Shown piece after piece: positions 38,101 through 51,895 of a stretch of 64,000 nucleotides of DNA. The stretch spans positions 35,697,560 through 35,761,559 of the forward strand of contig JARCOQ010000004.1 in NCBI GenBank assembly GCA_029207755.1. The letters are read 5' to 3'. The notes beneath the pieces were generated by a model that saw nothing but the letters and a program-made list of their open reading frames with translations, was not told the DNA's origin and did no database searches. Position numbers and translations under genes: made by a program. How positions within the stretch are numbered: position 1 is the stretch's first letter; each line of letters starts with the position of its first letter. The DNA comes from Chamaea fasciata. Taxonomy: Eukaryota > Chordata > Aves > Passeriformes > Sylviidae.

Positions 38101-41100
38101 TTGCACCTGTCTTCCTGTGCAACATTCAGGTTTCAATGGACTTAGAGACAGCGCAGTGTAAGTGATTCAGGAGGACCATACTGACTCCAACACTGTGTTA
38201 TTTCTTTCCCAAGATCTGTCAGTCTCCCATGAAAAGAGTCCAGTGAGGCAAGGAGGGTTATCCTTCCCCACATGCACACAGGATGTAGACTCCAGAATCA
38301 TCTTGGCAACTCTGAGGCCTGCATATTTCAACCTTCAATTATCAAGTTGACTCCCAACAAATTTTAACAAATTCATATGCTTTCTGTTACACCTTTGACA
38401 TTATATTCTGTGACAATGAGTTCTACAGCTTTGTGATAAAGATAAATACTGTAAAAATCAGATGCTTGAGTAGTTTCCATTTAAGTGTTAGTTTAACTAT
38501 TCTTCCTTTCTCCTCTCACACAAATAATTTGAAAACTTTCACAGTAACATTTTAAAAATATAATTCCAAAGCATTATCACCACCTGTTTATGTGTCATTC
38601 AAACAAGATTTTTTGAACCCCTCCTATGTACAAACTACATGGAAAAAACTATTTCTTTATGTTAAATACTTAGGAAAAAATATTTTAAATTTTTTGAGCA
38701 ATTGGAAAAGGGAATAATCCAAACACAAGAGTATAATGTTTTGGAGGACACATCTGTTTCCCTGTAGTCTGATTGAAGTGTGTGATTCAGTTGCTATTAT
38801 CACTGTGGTTGAGAGAAGTTGTAACAGTGGTTGTATGGAAATATCTGGCTTTGTGTCAATCCCACACACACTTCAAGCAGTTCCCCATGTAAGATCCAGG
38901 TTCTCATGACATCAACACAAACCAACAGCTTCCAAAAGTTAGTCTAAAAATTAAAGGTTTATGTAGGAGCCAAACAGTGATGCATGGGAAACAAATAGTG
39001 AGTAACTCCTTTTATTTCATGTTTAAATCTGATATCTGCCATACTTCCAGCTCTCAACAACTGGAATAAATCCATTATACATAACCTGTCTGCAAAGGAC
39101 AGAAAAGAAGAACACTGCCTGATGATAAATGCATGAGAACAGAAAATATGTGAGATTTTATTTTCAGGCATTGATAGTGGCAAGACGGCCAAAGCTGCAT
39201 AAAATCACAAAAAATAGAAAATTTACCTTGGGCAGAGTTTCTGCAGAATTCTAGGCTTAATTTCAACACAGTTCTGGGTTTCAGCTCTGTCCTATAGTAT
39301 GTCAATTTTCTTAGCTTTTAGGAATTCTTTTTATATGTTGTTGCAGATATCTTTAAATTTTCTCTGCCTTTTCTGATCTGTTCATCTTTGTACAGCACTG
39401 AATTGTCAGAAGTTTTGCATAAGGACAGAAATTTCTCTGTTTCCTCTAAGAAGCCTCCATTGCAGTTTCACTGATAGGACATTTCTTTACCTTAAGGAAT
39501 TGACTGTCTCCAAACCATTTATTCATGTATATATGTTTATATTGTTTGGTCATCCTCTGAATCTGGATATTTGGGCTTCATGAAGTCAATGAGAATTTCG
39601 TCATCAACTCCAGGGAGAGCAAGATCAAGTTTTAATTCCATTTTCCCTCTAATCTATTTGATCTTTTCAGTCTCCTCTCACACTGTCACATCAAATTTTC
39701 CTAAACTTCCCATTACTTTCATCACAGCCTTGTTGCAATTAGCTATGATTAGAAGTAAAAAATTCCTCATTTATATCTTATGGGAGTTCAGTAATCCAAC
39801 CTGAACTGGCTCTTTGGAGCTACCATCCCTTTGCTTTTATTTTTTATCTCTATCTGAACCCCTTTGCAAGATATTCTGGGCTTTAATTATCATCATTTTA
39901 AAGAAGAAAAAGTTAGGTGCAGAAGAGTTGCATGATTGATCCAAAGTTTCTCTGCAAGTCAGCAAATCAAATTGAAACAAATTCACCATATCATATTTTC
40001 TCCACTGTTTTAGAAACAGGACTGTTTCTTGCATCTTTACACACACACATTATGAATAAAATTCACAAGTAACACACATAGCTAAATCAAGTATGTTAAT
40101 TTACAATGATGTATTAATTAAACTGACCTCTGAGAATGGACCCCTTTTCCTGCCACCAAATAAGTAAGTTTTCCCTTGTGGCAGTCAGGAATTGCAACAG
40201 AAGAAAACTGTCTTCTAACTTCAGTTTACATAAAAATATAAAGGACTGTATTACAATTTCCTGTGCACAAAGCTTTTATCTTTTGACTGTAAGCATGTTT
40301 TCCATCTTGAAATTTAGAAAATATATATAATGTTGACTAGGGGCAGGGTGTAATAAAGTGCTTGAATTGTAGTGGAATCATTTGCCTTATCACCAGCTAC
40401 AGAGTTAGTCAATTAATTGGCTACCAGCTGGTCCAATAGTGCTAAATCCCTGTATATTAACGGATTTGGAGTACAGGGCCAGGAACCACAGAAAATCAGA
40501 AAGAATGTCTTCTTTCTACCTCCTCAGTGATTAGTGTGCATTTAGCACCAAGGAAAATATCCTGAGGTTTACACAAATTTGTCTCAAAGGTTAGCATGGC
40601 ACAAAGTACAGGCAGCAAAAATTTCCGGGCTATTTTGAATGGAATATTATATACAGAATAATTATGCAGCTTACTGAAGGGGTTTTTTTCTGTACTTTTG
40701 CTCTCAAATGCAACCAATACAGCAAAAGATGTAATAGGCAGCATCCTCTTGGCAGTTCTGCCTACAGCTCTCTTCGTGATGACAAACACCACCTGATAAA
40801 TCTGTGGAGGATAACACTGAACTGAGTACAAGTGCTGGCAGCAGCCATGGGATGCAATGAGTGGGAGCACAAAGCACAGTCCCTGGGAAATGGGGCTATG
40901 CAGTGGATATATCCACTTCATATAGGAATTTAAAAATATTCATGTAACTAAATTTTATTTTTTTTATCAAAGCTCAGTTGTTCAGTATGGTCCAGTACTA
41001 GAGCATGTCACAGATTCATTGGCTTGGTCTCCACCTAGCACCTGAGGCCACTCAGTGTTTGAGCACCATAACAAGTAATCATTGACTTGATTTCTCCTAA

Positions 41101-41185
41101 AATGTATTTTCTCCAGCTATAGTTCCTTAAATTTCTATGGATGTGAGTTGCTATCACCAGTATCTCTGTTGTACCTCTAAATTTT
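32131..41185. other. Long AT-rich noncoding stretch
   Basis: Nine kilobases without a recognisable gene or interspersed repeat. The longest frame is 141 codons on the minus strand at 40496-40921. It has no domain I know, no obvious splice signals and no conserved-looking motif, so it is not called. A few denser, more GC-balanced patches (about 35180-35350 and 36640-36720) may be constrained, but I cannot test that here. Confidence 0.5.
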
Positions 41186-41232
41186 AAAAAAAAACAAACC
41201 AAACAAATAAACAACCTAAGCCAACCAACCAA
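41186..41232 (+). repeat. A-rich (CAAA)n/(CCAA)n degenerate tract
   Basis: An A run is followed by irregular CAAA, TAAA and CCAA units. It is simple sequence of low purity. Confidence 0.6.
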
Positions 41233-43344
41233 TGTGTGTAATGTGTGTTCATTCTTTCCAGGGCCAGGAGAGGTGGTTTTCCCTTCTATTTCTGCAATAG
41301 TTTTGTAATGGGAAGCCTACCCCATCTGAAATCTGTCTTCTACATCTTGTATTAAAAAACCTCCTCCTTGAAAAAAAAAAAAAAATGCCTCATCTACCGT
41401 GCAAACCTGTATTCAGAAAATTTTCTTCATTTTTTATTGAAGGACATCTATCACCAAGAATAAAATTCATTGAACTACAGACTATGAGCCAAAATATGAC
41501 AAAGAAAGCAAAGAGTAGGAATTACAGACAGACAAAAGAAGCTTGCCCATTCAGACGCTGTCTGGAAAGGATCCTATTTCTGTACCTCCTGTAAGGAGAG
41601 TTTGCTCAGTTTACATGAAACTGTTTTGGAATTACCATAACATTAGCATGAAATTGGATCCAAGCTTCTCATCACTGCATGCCAAGGAACTTGTGGGCAA
41701 AAAATGAAAGCAAAATAGTAGTCTCATTAGGAAAATATAGCGTAAAGCAGTTACAACTGCAAAACTCAGATGAATATAACTTCAGCTGAAACATTTGCAT
41801 CAGATTTAGGATCATCAAGTTTGGGTTTAGGTGGAAAATGTGAAACAAAAAATTACTAATTATGAGATACTTATAAACACAGATAGAGAGACAGGCTCTT
41901 GGTCCACCAAAAATCACATTTATCTCCTTATATTGTACTTTTTCAACTTATTTTATTTGTTGATTGGATCTTCATGGGTAGCCGCAACAAAGAGATAAAA
42001 AACTGCACAAAGAAAGGGGAAGGAGAGAAAAGGAGCAGCACACTGATAAATACAGTTTTGTGGAAGAAAATAAACCTTTATTTGGAAGTCTTAGAGTAGG
42101 AAGAAATGGAATGAGTTACAGGGAAGATAAACATAAAGACTAATTAGAAGAAAAAAGTTAAAGGATTTGTAAACACTTCAAATGCTTTGCCAAGATATTG
42201 CTGTCAAAGCTGCCTTTAACACCTCACCATGTTTTAGTTGTAGTATCTTCCCATAACCACCCCCCCAAAAAACTGTAGCATCCAGCCTGATTGTACCTTC
42301 CTTCAGCTCAAACCTATAAGTAATTTTTCTACAAATTTTTGTGTTTAGGGAGGACAAATCTCACTGCTCTTTGGTTCCAGAATTTTCAGCAAGAGAACAT
42401 TGTGACCTTATTTATTGACAGTCTTCATTCCTAAGGGCTGATCAACCTCTCTTTGGGGTTTCTTCATGGATCATGTTTCCCCAACCTTGTTTTTACTCTG
42501 TTCCCCTGGACCTCCTCCAAAGGCCCTCAGTCCTGTAGTGTCTGGAAAGGGAGAAAGAATGACAGCAAAATCTTTATTAATCCTGAGTGGAAAGATGGCT
42601 TCATTGGAGGGATCAAAGATGTTTAAATCATTGGATCCCTCTCTGAAACTGAGGGATATTTTACGTTCACTCATTGCAGTTCATGTAAGCAAAGGCAAAG
42701 ACTGAATATAGAAAGCATTTATGTGCATGTATAAATTCTGTCTGATGTGCAACATACAGCTGCTCTGTTTTATGTCTGAACTAAGGGAAGAAAACATAAC
42801 ACTTCCATTCCCAGAAAGCATAATGGCACAGTGGGATTTTTTTACCTGACAAATAGGAATTTACTGAAAATTTTTTTATCAGACTCTAAAAAAGTCTAAC
42901 TAATGTTACCAAAACAAAAACTTGGTATATTTGCATGATCTTTTCCAAATCAGAATAGAACTACTAGTCCATAAAACCAGCTCAGCAGTACAATGGAGAC
43001 CCGTTTGGGACTGAAAGCACATGTAAACCAGTAGTCCTCTATCACTGCTTGCTATTTACCTTTCGGTCTGCTTTCTTTTGTAATCTTTTGGTTTCTTATT
43101 TAGATCACCTGTACAGTCTTTTCTGTGGATTTCAGAAAAGTTTTTGTGACTTCTGTCTCCTTAGAGAGTTGTTGCTCCATGATTGCTCCTCAGGTGTTGC
43201 GACCCACTCTACTTCTATAAGGGTGTTCTTTTGTTTCAGAGACAAAAATTTTGTGTTTTGCCAATTTCAATGAAAAGCAAAATGTGAAAACCTTTCCTAA
43301 GCTGATTGCCTAACCTTTGTGTGTGTGCAGAGGTGGAGGCATGA
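41233..43344. other. AT-rich noncoding stretch
   Basis: A 15-base A run lies at 41371-41385. At 42466-42705 both strands are open for 67-79 codons, and the plus-strand frame runs across a donor-like GTAAGC near 42686. There is no convincing acceptor and no recognised protein, so I do not call an exon. Confidence 0.45.
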
Positions 43345-43372
43345 GGGGAGGGGAAGGCTGGGGAGGGCAGGG
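43345..43372 (+). other. G-quadruplex-forming motif
   Basis: Plus-strand G runs of 4, 4, 4, 3 and 3 are separated by 1-6 bases, meeting the standard G-quadruplex pattern. No promoter or gene start is recognisable beside it. Confidence 0.6.
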
Positions 43373-46300
43373 ATGTGCCACATAACCATTGTTACTTCAT
43401 ATGTCAGACTGCATTGATTTAAGTATAGTAACATTGTCAGTGCCACCCATTGGAGAATGGAAATTTAAAATTGAACACAAAAGTTAATGTTGGCCCAAAT
43501 CACCTTGAAATAAAGCTTTTTTGAACTGACCAAACTCTAGCAGTACAGTTGTCCCTGCTTAACTCACTTTAGAAGGTATTGAATCCAGTTGAAATACTTT
43601 CACCTAAATTCAAATTAATGTTCTCACTGCTGGAGAACTTCGAAGCGTGTATCCATCCCACATCAGGATAGCACTCAATTCTAAGCATATGTCTGAGTTT
43701 GCATGGCTTTGTCAAAGGGGTGATTAACTTATGCAGGTGTTTAAACTGAGGCTCAGTCCTTGCCTTGTGATTCACAAAATAACAATGTGAAGATTTAGAA
43801 GCCAAAACAAAGCCCATGGAGTTTTAATAGCAATTTTTCTCTTGACATCTCTACCTTGAGAATCCTTTATGCCCTAAAATATTGTCCTCAAAAGGTGGAA
43901 AGACAGTGACAACTGATGACCATTTTTTCCTAATTTCAATTTTCTTATTTCCAATAGAGATGTGCTTTCACTTCAGCTACTATCAAATCTGTTGTTTTCC
44001 ATTGTGATAGCATTAAGTATTAAAAGTGGGAATAGATAAAGGAAGCACTATTGTTTCCATAACAAAACTTATAGAAAGTTCCCAAAAGCAGATATAATCA
44101 ATGTGGTCTTTTAGGGACTGATGTTAGAAAACAGTGAGGTCTGTGGCTTCTCTTGAACTCACAGTATTGCAATATTTTGTATTTTTTTAACATCCTCTGA
44201 GATTCAGGAGAAGTTTTCTAAGTATTAAATTGAAAATTATTTCCCAGAGAGTGGGAAACAAAATAGTATACTTGTTCTCACTATCAAATCAGGATTTTCC
44301 TCTATTCATCATGTGTATTTCTTGGATGTGAGGATGTGTCTAAGCATGAGCCATAAAATTCTGTGTCTTTTAAGAAAAAGCTTTTATTAGCCAAAGAAAT
44401 TGGATATCCTGAGGGATTATTATCTCCTTTTCCTTTGTTGTTTTTTTTCCACCTCATTCTTAGCTGACATGAAGAAAAAATGTATATGATACTTAATAGT
44501 CAAAAAGAGAGAAGAAGGTTTAAAATGTTCTTGTGAGTCAGGTTTGCTGCTCATGTCCAGAACAGGTAGGTTCTTCCATACTCACAGACTAATTATTCCT
44601 TCAGTTTCCAGCCCTTAGCTGGATATGAGTCTCTGCTAATGACTGAGATCTCACTGTACAATCCGGGTTTGGTTAATCCTTGGCTTCCTTCACCATCAAC
44701 CTACTCAGTTTCATGGTAGCTTTGAAATGTGCACCACTGATCTTCAGGGACATAGAAGAGCTCAGCAAACTCAATGCAGTTGGCAGCTTATTCTAATTAG
44801 AAAGCTGAAACCAAGTCTTGTCGATGACTTGAAATGTCTGTAAATTGCTGTCTAACAACATATGAATAAAAAGACATATAAATAACTGCTTTGTTCAGGC
44901 CCTCCAGTAAATCATTGTCTTGCCTTAATTTATTTGCACCCAACTTTTCAGACTTCTCTTGATGAACCTCATCACAGACAAATTAAAAGCAGTTGTTAGC
45001 AGAAGAGAAAATTAAAAACTAATTTGAGCCACTCAAAACTTAAAAGCTTGAAGTTTTATATCTGCAAGGTATGACTGGTACTTGTGCAGTGCTTAATCCA
45101 GTCAAAATAAGATGATCTCCTGAACATTTATTACCACAAATGTTCTTTAAGGGCTTGAGGTTTATTACACTAAGAGCTAGAAGAGGTGGGGATTAAATGA
45201 GGTATACTTCCCTCTGGAGTCAAAGGGAAATGCCCTCATCCCATCAACCACCAGCAGCAAAATACACTCGCACAGAAAAAGAGGCTTTTCATTCTTGAGG
45301 TAAATATAAATGAAGTTTTGTCTTCGTTGTTCAAAATGTGTGGGATTTTATATCCAAAAGCTAGACAAGCTGAATACCTGACTGAAATAACCTTAGAGAA
45401 GGTTACATATTGAGGGCTGAATTCAGGATGCTCTGTGAAAGTACATCGTTTTAAATGAGACACACAATCTGTCTCAGTCCAACCTGCATTTCTGGGTCAC
45501 TTGAGACATTTAAACTGCACTTATAATTAACAGCTATTTTTAAACAATGAAAAAATAGAGCACTGGTAAGGTACAAAAGCATTAAAATTGCCCCAGTTTT
45601 GCTTTTCAATAGGACACACCACTGCAATATGCTTCAAGATCAAAGAGAGCTCAGAAAAAAAGAGACCGGCTGATCAGTGGGGATAAATTGTTCCCATTAT
45701 GATGGTATAAGAATAGGGTTCTTTCAATTGAAACAATTTAATAACCACATTCATTACATTCGTGTCCACTTGGTTTTATCTGAACAGTTTTTGCATAACT
45801 GGGGAGCAAGTTCAATTGAACTTATTCTCTAGAAATTAAGATGTGCAGGATTTGACATTCAGAAATTAGGCACTAATAGTCAGCAAAGCAGTTGTCTTAA
45901 GATTCCCCCTGGATATAGTTGGATCTGCCTACCACTAATTATGTCAAATGCAAATGTATTCTCTAAAAGACACACCAAAAAATTTAATTAGCTCATTTCC
46001 AGACAGCTAAGGTTATACTAGAGCAATGACAGCTATCAGAACACAATCTTTTCTGTGTTTATAGCATTACTTTCATAAAAGCAGAAGATGGGCAGATGCA
46101 ACAGTGCTTTTTGTAAACTGTTTTTTTCCACCGACAAGAGCAGAAGCAGTTTTAAGGACCAGTGTTTTACAATCTCAAGTGAAGCAACAGAGCACTATCT
46201 CCACAGTGACATTTTCAGCTACATTTTTATAAGAAAGAAGAGAGTCATAAATTTCCCTCTTCCTCAAGTATACTGACTTAGCAGCAGTCACCTGTGTTTC

Positions 46301-49300
46301 AGCAAGGAGGAGAATTCCCCAGCAGATGCCTTGGTGGAGGAAGACTGAATTTGCCAGTTCTCAGCTGCATGGAATTTTGTGAAGCATGGGGTGAAGTACC
46401 ATGTGGCTTGGAGTGTGGTGTGGATGTTAAGAAAAAATCTGCACAAACGTTCCTGAGAAGTACCAAACCCAGAGATTGTGGACCATGTGTAAAGCCCACC
46501 ATACCCATTTCTGCCTGCTAGCCTTGCTGGTGAAAGGAACATAGGCAGGAGCATTTAAAATATATTTCCCACTGCACATCTGGGAATGTGGATCCTTCCT
46601 TGTTTTCATGTCACTGCCAAACCAGCAAAGAGTAAAGAATTGTTGAAACATTTTTTGGGTGGCAACTGCATAACAGCAGCATCTCTTCCCTCTCCCTTTG
46701 TCCCCTTCTTTTTTTTCAGAAGACAAAGTATAAAAACTGTGAAGTTATCCTTGCCTCAGCAAAAGTTTTTAAATGGATGGCATTTGCTGACGCAACGATC
46801 CTTCTCTTATTTGGCTATTTCCCCAAATGGGATTTGCAGTATAAAGCCATGCGTGGATCTAATATTGAGGAAAGGGTATAGACTTGTACAAATCATTGGA
46901 AAGATAAATACGCCATATAGATCTATAAATAAAACCTAGTTCCAAAAAAATCAATCTCCAGCATTCCAGACCAATTAAGACTTTATTTACTGCTTACATG
47001 ATTGCTAGTTTGATGTTCTCCTTATTCATTTTTACACTATAGGAATTTGTTTTGTTGAAAGATATATAACTGATTTGTAAATAGAAAATGATATAAATAG
47101 ATTTTATGTCTCATAAAACTGTTAATCCATGCTCCAGATTAAATATACGCTGTACTATTTTTTTGTACTTAGACACAGCTCTAGTATAATTAAAATAAAG
47201 TATGCTGGCTTTATTTTTTCAGTAAGTCATTTCCTAGCATAGAGCTCAAATAACAGAGCAACTGCAGCATGAAATGTGGTTATAATAGCCTGAACTACAT
47301 TTCATGAAACAAAAACATGGGAGATAATAGTGTGAAGGTACAAATTAAATGCAAATAAAACAGATTTCCCATTGTTGCTAATCCCTGGATTAGATTTCAG
47401 TGACAAATTTAGCTGTAATTTTTAACTTCTTTGTATTGTAATCATTGACAAAATATCAGTTCCATTTTCAGAGTTAATATAAGAATTATTGCATAGGACT
47501 TTGAGAAAGCCACGCATTCACCTTTTACACCCTGAGAAGACCTATTCTGTGGTAAAAAATATCTAAAAATATCTAGCATCTAACACAGAGACAATTAGAA
47601 AGCCAGGTGTGATTTTTAAAAAAGGATACTTTCGTAATTCATGTGCATTTGGTTGCTACCCCTGATTTTTAGATGTATACTATCTTCTGTGCTGTCTTAA
47701 GTTGAACAATAGATACACTGGACCAACTGCCATTTCAAAAAATTATTATTTTAACAAGCTTAATAAGAGCACGTTCATAAAATTTTAGCAAAATTTAATA
47801 TATTAACCAAGTTTATAAATTAGTATATACCAAGAATATATTTAATTAAGAGTCTACATGAAGCATCATTTTAATAAAATAAATGTAAAATAATTTAGGC
47901 AAATGGATGCATACTTTATACCCGGGCAGCACTACAATATTTGTGGAAAACATCAAGATGTTTAAGAAAGTCTTATTTCTTTGAGAGGTCATTTAGAAAA
48001 AACTTGCATTAGTAGGTACTTACAGCATCACAGAACCATGTGATGTGATAAATTTGTAGCATACCTTGTAGCTGTGAGTAGTTCAATGTACAGCTGGAAT
48101 ATACACCCAAGACAATTGGGCAAATCACTTTTAAGAGAGTCCTGTGTCACAGATCTATGTACTATCATTTGAAGGGGCAAATTTTTTTCCCTATTTTTGA
48201 AAAGATTGATTTTTCGTCTTTTAAATGGAATTACAAATAAAAAAATTAAAAAAAAAAACCTACAAGTTGCACTTTTCTTACTTACACTTTTTTCGACAGA
48301 ACGAATCACTCTTTGATTTTGTCTGGTTCTTGGGGTTTTCATGTGGTGGTTGTCTCCATGAAGTACCTGTCTGTGAAATGTCGAAATCTGAATTTGACTT
48401 GTTGCTCAAGCTCTAACACATTGACTCAGTTTCTGTGTTAGTAGGCCACAGGTGGATCTTGTTTCGCCATCAGCTGAACTAGTGCCAAAGCACATGAAGT
48501 ACTGCAAGGACTTGCTAGAGTAAAGAAAACACACTTACAGGCAAGATGGGGGAAATCTTTCTACTCTCCTTTTCTCTCCCCTGCTTTCGAATGCTAAAGA
48601 TCATAGGTCATTAGGAGGCTACTAAATTATCCAGTTTAATATTTCCACTGACAGAGAAGAAATAGTTTGGTCCAAAACCACTGAAGTCAGTATGTGCTGG
48701 CCTCGGTGTGAACAGAGCACTTGAGACATCTGCCTCAGTACATCTGATTATTTAGTGTGAACTTCTGTAACTGAGAATGGGCAGTGAGTGGTAGATCCCC
48801 GTGCACTTCCTCTTGACACTGCTTGAATCATACTGTCTTCAGGAACACAGGAATAGATACCTCCCCAGCTTTAGGTCAGGTCCCAGAGAACAGAACTTGT
48901 CAATGAACAATGGCACAATGTGACTGATTATAGGCTCTGACTGGCTATAAGATGTAAGCAATGTCAATAAGTGTCCACACTGTCTTCTGTTCAAGAAGAT
49001 TTCTTCTTTTAAGATATTGTGGATTTCACAATGCAAAAATATCTGTTCAAAGTGCAAGACTTCTTTATTTTTGCAATTTATTATTTTTGCAATTTTGTAT
49101 AGAACAGATAACACTATCATCTGAGGTAGGTAGGTGACATACAGAATGATAAATAAAAGCTACTCCTGAAACATCAAGCACTAGCATTCCAGGACATTAT
49201 TTGTTGCTCAAGTGATTGCTAGCTAGGGCTTCAGTCTGACTCGCAAACCTACTGCAAACCTTCCCAAGAAAATCACTGTATCAATGATGCCATTGTAATT

Positions 49301-49870
49301 CATCTAAAGAAAATTCCCCACAGGGAGATGAAAGCATGTGAATCCTGCAGTCAGTGAAAGAATTCTAGTTTGGTTGAAGAAAATGGCCATGTCCAAACAA
49401 ACAAGGTGTTCCCCTCCCTGAGGAAACGTATCTGAGCAGTTCCAATGCCAGCTAAGGTGGAAAAGGCTTTGGACTAGCCCAGAGATGTGTGACTCAAACA
49501 CTTCGTCAGTTTGCTGTCGAAAGCTTCTTACACACCAGGACCACTTTGATGACTGAAATCTATGAAAGCTTGAGTTGTAAGCCTCAGTTTTGCTCCTCCA
49601 CCCAATTCAGTTTCTGATAGTTCTTGCAGGGTTGATCCCACTCCAGGACTGCCCCATGGAAGTCTAATCCACTGGCAAATCACCCAAAAGCAGTTGATGG
49701 CAGGAGAGGATTTGTGCTAGCCATCATTGCATCTCGGAGAAATTTCCCTAACTTTTTTTCAATGGGCATGTCTGCCATTTTGTGTCAACTGAGGTGCTGA
49801 TCTTTTCCAAGTTTCAGCATACACAGTTAGCTTCCAGGTTCTCAAGGTAGACTCCAGTGCAGCTGCTGCT
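43373..49870. other. Long AT-rich noncoding stretch
   Basis: No gene was recognised. Frames at 46288-46939 overlap on both strands, with up to 117 codons, but lack domains. A 16-base unit (TTATTTTTGCAATTT plus one base) is duplicated in tandem at about 49065-49096. No interspersed repeat was identified. Confidence 0.5.
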
Positions 49871-50096
49871 GCTTCTTCTTCTTTGTCTTCGTCTTCATCT
49901 TCTTCTTCGTCTTCTTCTTCATCTTCTTCTTTGTCTCCTTCTCCTTCTCCTTCTCCTTCTCCTTCTCCTTCTCCTTCTCCTTCTCCTTCTCCTTCTCCTT
50001 CTCCTTCTCCTTCTCCTTCTCCTTCTCCTTCTCCTTCTTCTCATTCTCCTTCTCCTTCTCCTTCTCATTTCTTCTATTCACTCTCCTCTTCCTTCT
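49871..50096 (+). repeat. Compound (CTT)n / (CTCCTT)n polypyrimidine microsatellite
   Basis: The left part is (CTT)n with G and A interruptions. From about 49935 to 50038 there are about 17 uninterrupted CTCCTT hexamers. A degraded tail follows. The plus strand is almost pure pyrimidine. Three overlapping frames (poly-Leu, Ser-Pro and, on the minus strand, Lys-Glu) are consequences of the repeat and should not be annotated as proteins. Confidence 0.95.
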
Positions 50097-51890
50097 GTAA
50101 TCCACTGTGCTTTTTTTTTGTATTTTTATAGGTGGTTTCAACAGGTTCCAACAGCCTGTTGTGGTAGGTTGTGTTAATGAACTTTTTTTAATTAAATGGT
50201 AATCACACATTATTTCTGCCATCTGTGGTTGGTGCAATTGGTTACAGAAATATGGGGGTTAAATATCCTTTTATACTATCCTTTTAAAAATATACCGATC
50301 ACCATGTCTATGAAGTAGCACGATTTTTTTGTGAATTCAGACTTAATCTTGTATTTTACAGCAACTAATAACATGAGGCTGAAACTTGTCTTTTTGTTGA
50401 GTTGTGCTTGACTTGGCTGAAAGAGGAAGAGAAAGTGAAGGGAACATGGCCAAAATGAGTGATACAGAAATTATTCAGAAAAAAAATGGGACAACGCTTG
50501 GCAATTGACATTGATATTAATAAGTCAATGGGATGGGAAAAAACCTGCCACATGTCATTTGAATAAACTTGACCATTGTGAGATACAGTGCTGAGTTTCT
50601 TGCTGTACTGTTAGGTTCACAATCTCTTCCATTCCCTTAGAAAATCAGCTGCAATTAGCTAAAGATTTAATACTTACTTGGACATGTGTATAACCTTTCA
50701 AAAAAAAAAGTGTGTTTCTTGGAAGCCAGGATAAAACAAAAGCAACAAAGATTAATCTTGCTGTAATGTCTTAATTTTTGTAAGCATCTGTGGGAGTAAT
50801 AGAGGTAGGCTGCATGTCCAGCTCTTACAGAAATGATTGTATCAACCAGAGCTCAACTTCACAGGCTGGAGAGCCTGTGTAAAAAGTCTGTGAATGAAAT
50901 TTTGGACTCATGGCAAATAGCTGTGTCATCATGTCCCAAAACGTCAAGGAAATCCAGCCTAAGTGACCTGACATTATATAAAAGACTAGCTAAAAGAAAA
51001 TGCTTGATTTTTAATGCAATTTTTCTACTTCTTCTTCTTCATCATGTTTTACTTCTTCCTATCAAAGGTCAAAATTATTTAAAACAAAGTTTGTTGATAT
51101 TATTAGTCATGGTACTAGACTGATGTGGACTTGCATCTGATTATCCTGATACATATCTCTGCTTAATGCGAGGGAATTTAGCATTTAGATTGTCACCACC
51201 AACTCAGGGACAGAAACTGTGAATATAAATTTCTTCTTCACTACACAGTATCAGCTTTGATGTTGCATGTGTTCAGATTTTGGGTTATTTCTCTATGATA
51301 TTTTAATGCTTTTAGATTATAATTTGAAGACTTGTCAACCTAAACCTAAATTATAGTATCTCAAAAAATTCACTTGTCATTAACACTATTCTTTTAATTC
51401 AGTCATGATGTTGAAGAACATTTACAAGTCTTCTCTGAAGGGAAAAAGGTTTAACAAGGACAACAATTTCCCTAGAGAGGTAAAGCATATTTATGCAACT
51501 TTCTACTGACCATGTTCCCTGGCTGACCATGTCTCCTAGTAATGGAAGTGTTTTTCTGGGAAAAGAACACAAAACAGCTAGCCCAGCAGTGCAGAGGAAT
51601 ATGGACCAAAAGACGGGCTGCTCTTATGGGTACAGGATTAAAATAATAATATTCTTTCATACTTTGGAGCTTTGAGATGTCCAAATTTCAGTAGACTTCA
51701 GTGCGAGCCAAAGGATAGCCAAAGCTAGTTCTCAGTAAAATAATTAATGAACCAGGTGCTTTCCACGCAAAGCTCATTGGTAGGGACTTTACCCCACACA
51801 GGCCTGCAGGAAGGAATAGTCAGAGCTTGTCTGCACCCCAGCTTAGACCCTTTCAATCCTATGTATCTCCAAGACCTGCTACAGTCTCCT
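50097..51890. other. AT-rich noncoding stretch
   Basis: No gene was recognised. The 96-codon frame at 50833-51123 has no domain and partly runs through a CTT-rich patch. Confidence 0.5.
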
Positions 51891-51895
51891 GTAAG
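51891..51895. repeat. Left target-site duplication of the LTR
   Basis: GTAAG immediately before the TG of the LTR; the same five bases follow its CA end. Confidence 0.8.

Noticed and set aside
40496..40921. 141-codon minus-strand frame
   Set aside because: No domain, splice site or repeat match recognised; a frame of this length is expected occasionally by chance in 64 kb. A protein search with a conserved hit would reverse this.
42466..42705. Frames open on both strands, with a donor-like GTAAGC near 42686
   Set aside because: No convincing acceptor and no recognisable protein on either strand.
49842..50237. Poly-Leu, Ser-Pro and Lys-Glu open frames of 82-131 codons
   Set aside because: They are translations of the CTT/CTCCTT microsatellite in different frames and have no independent support.
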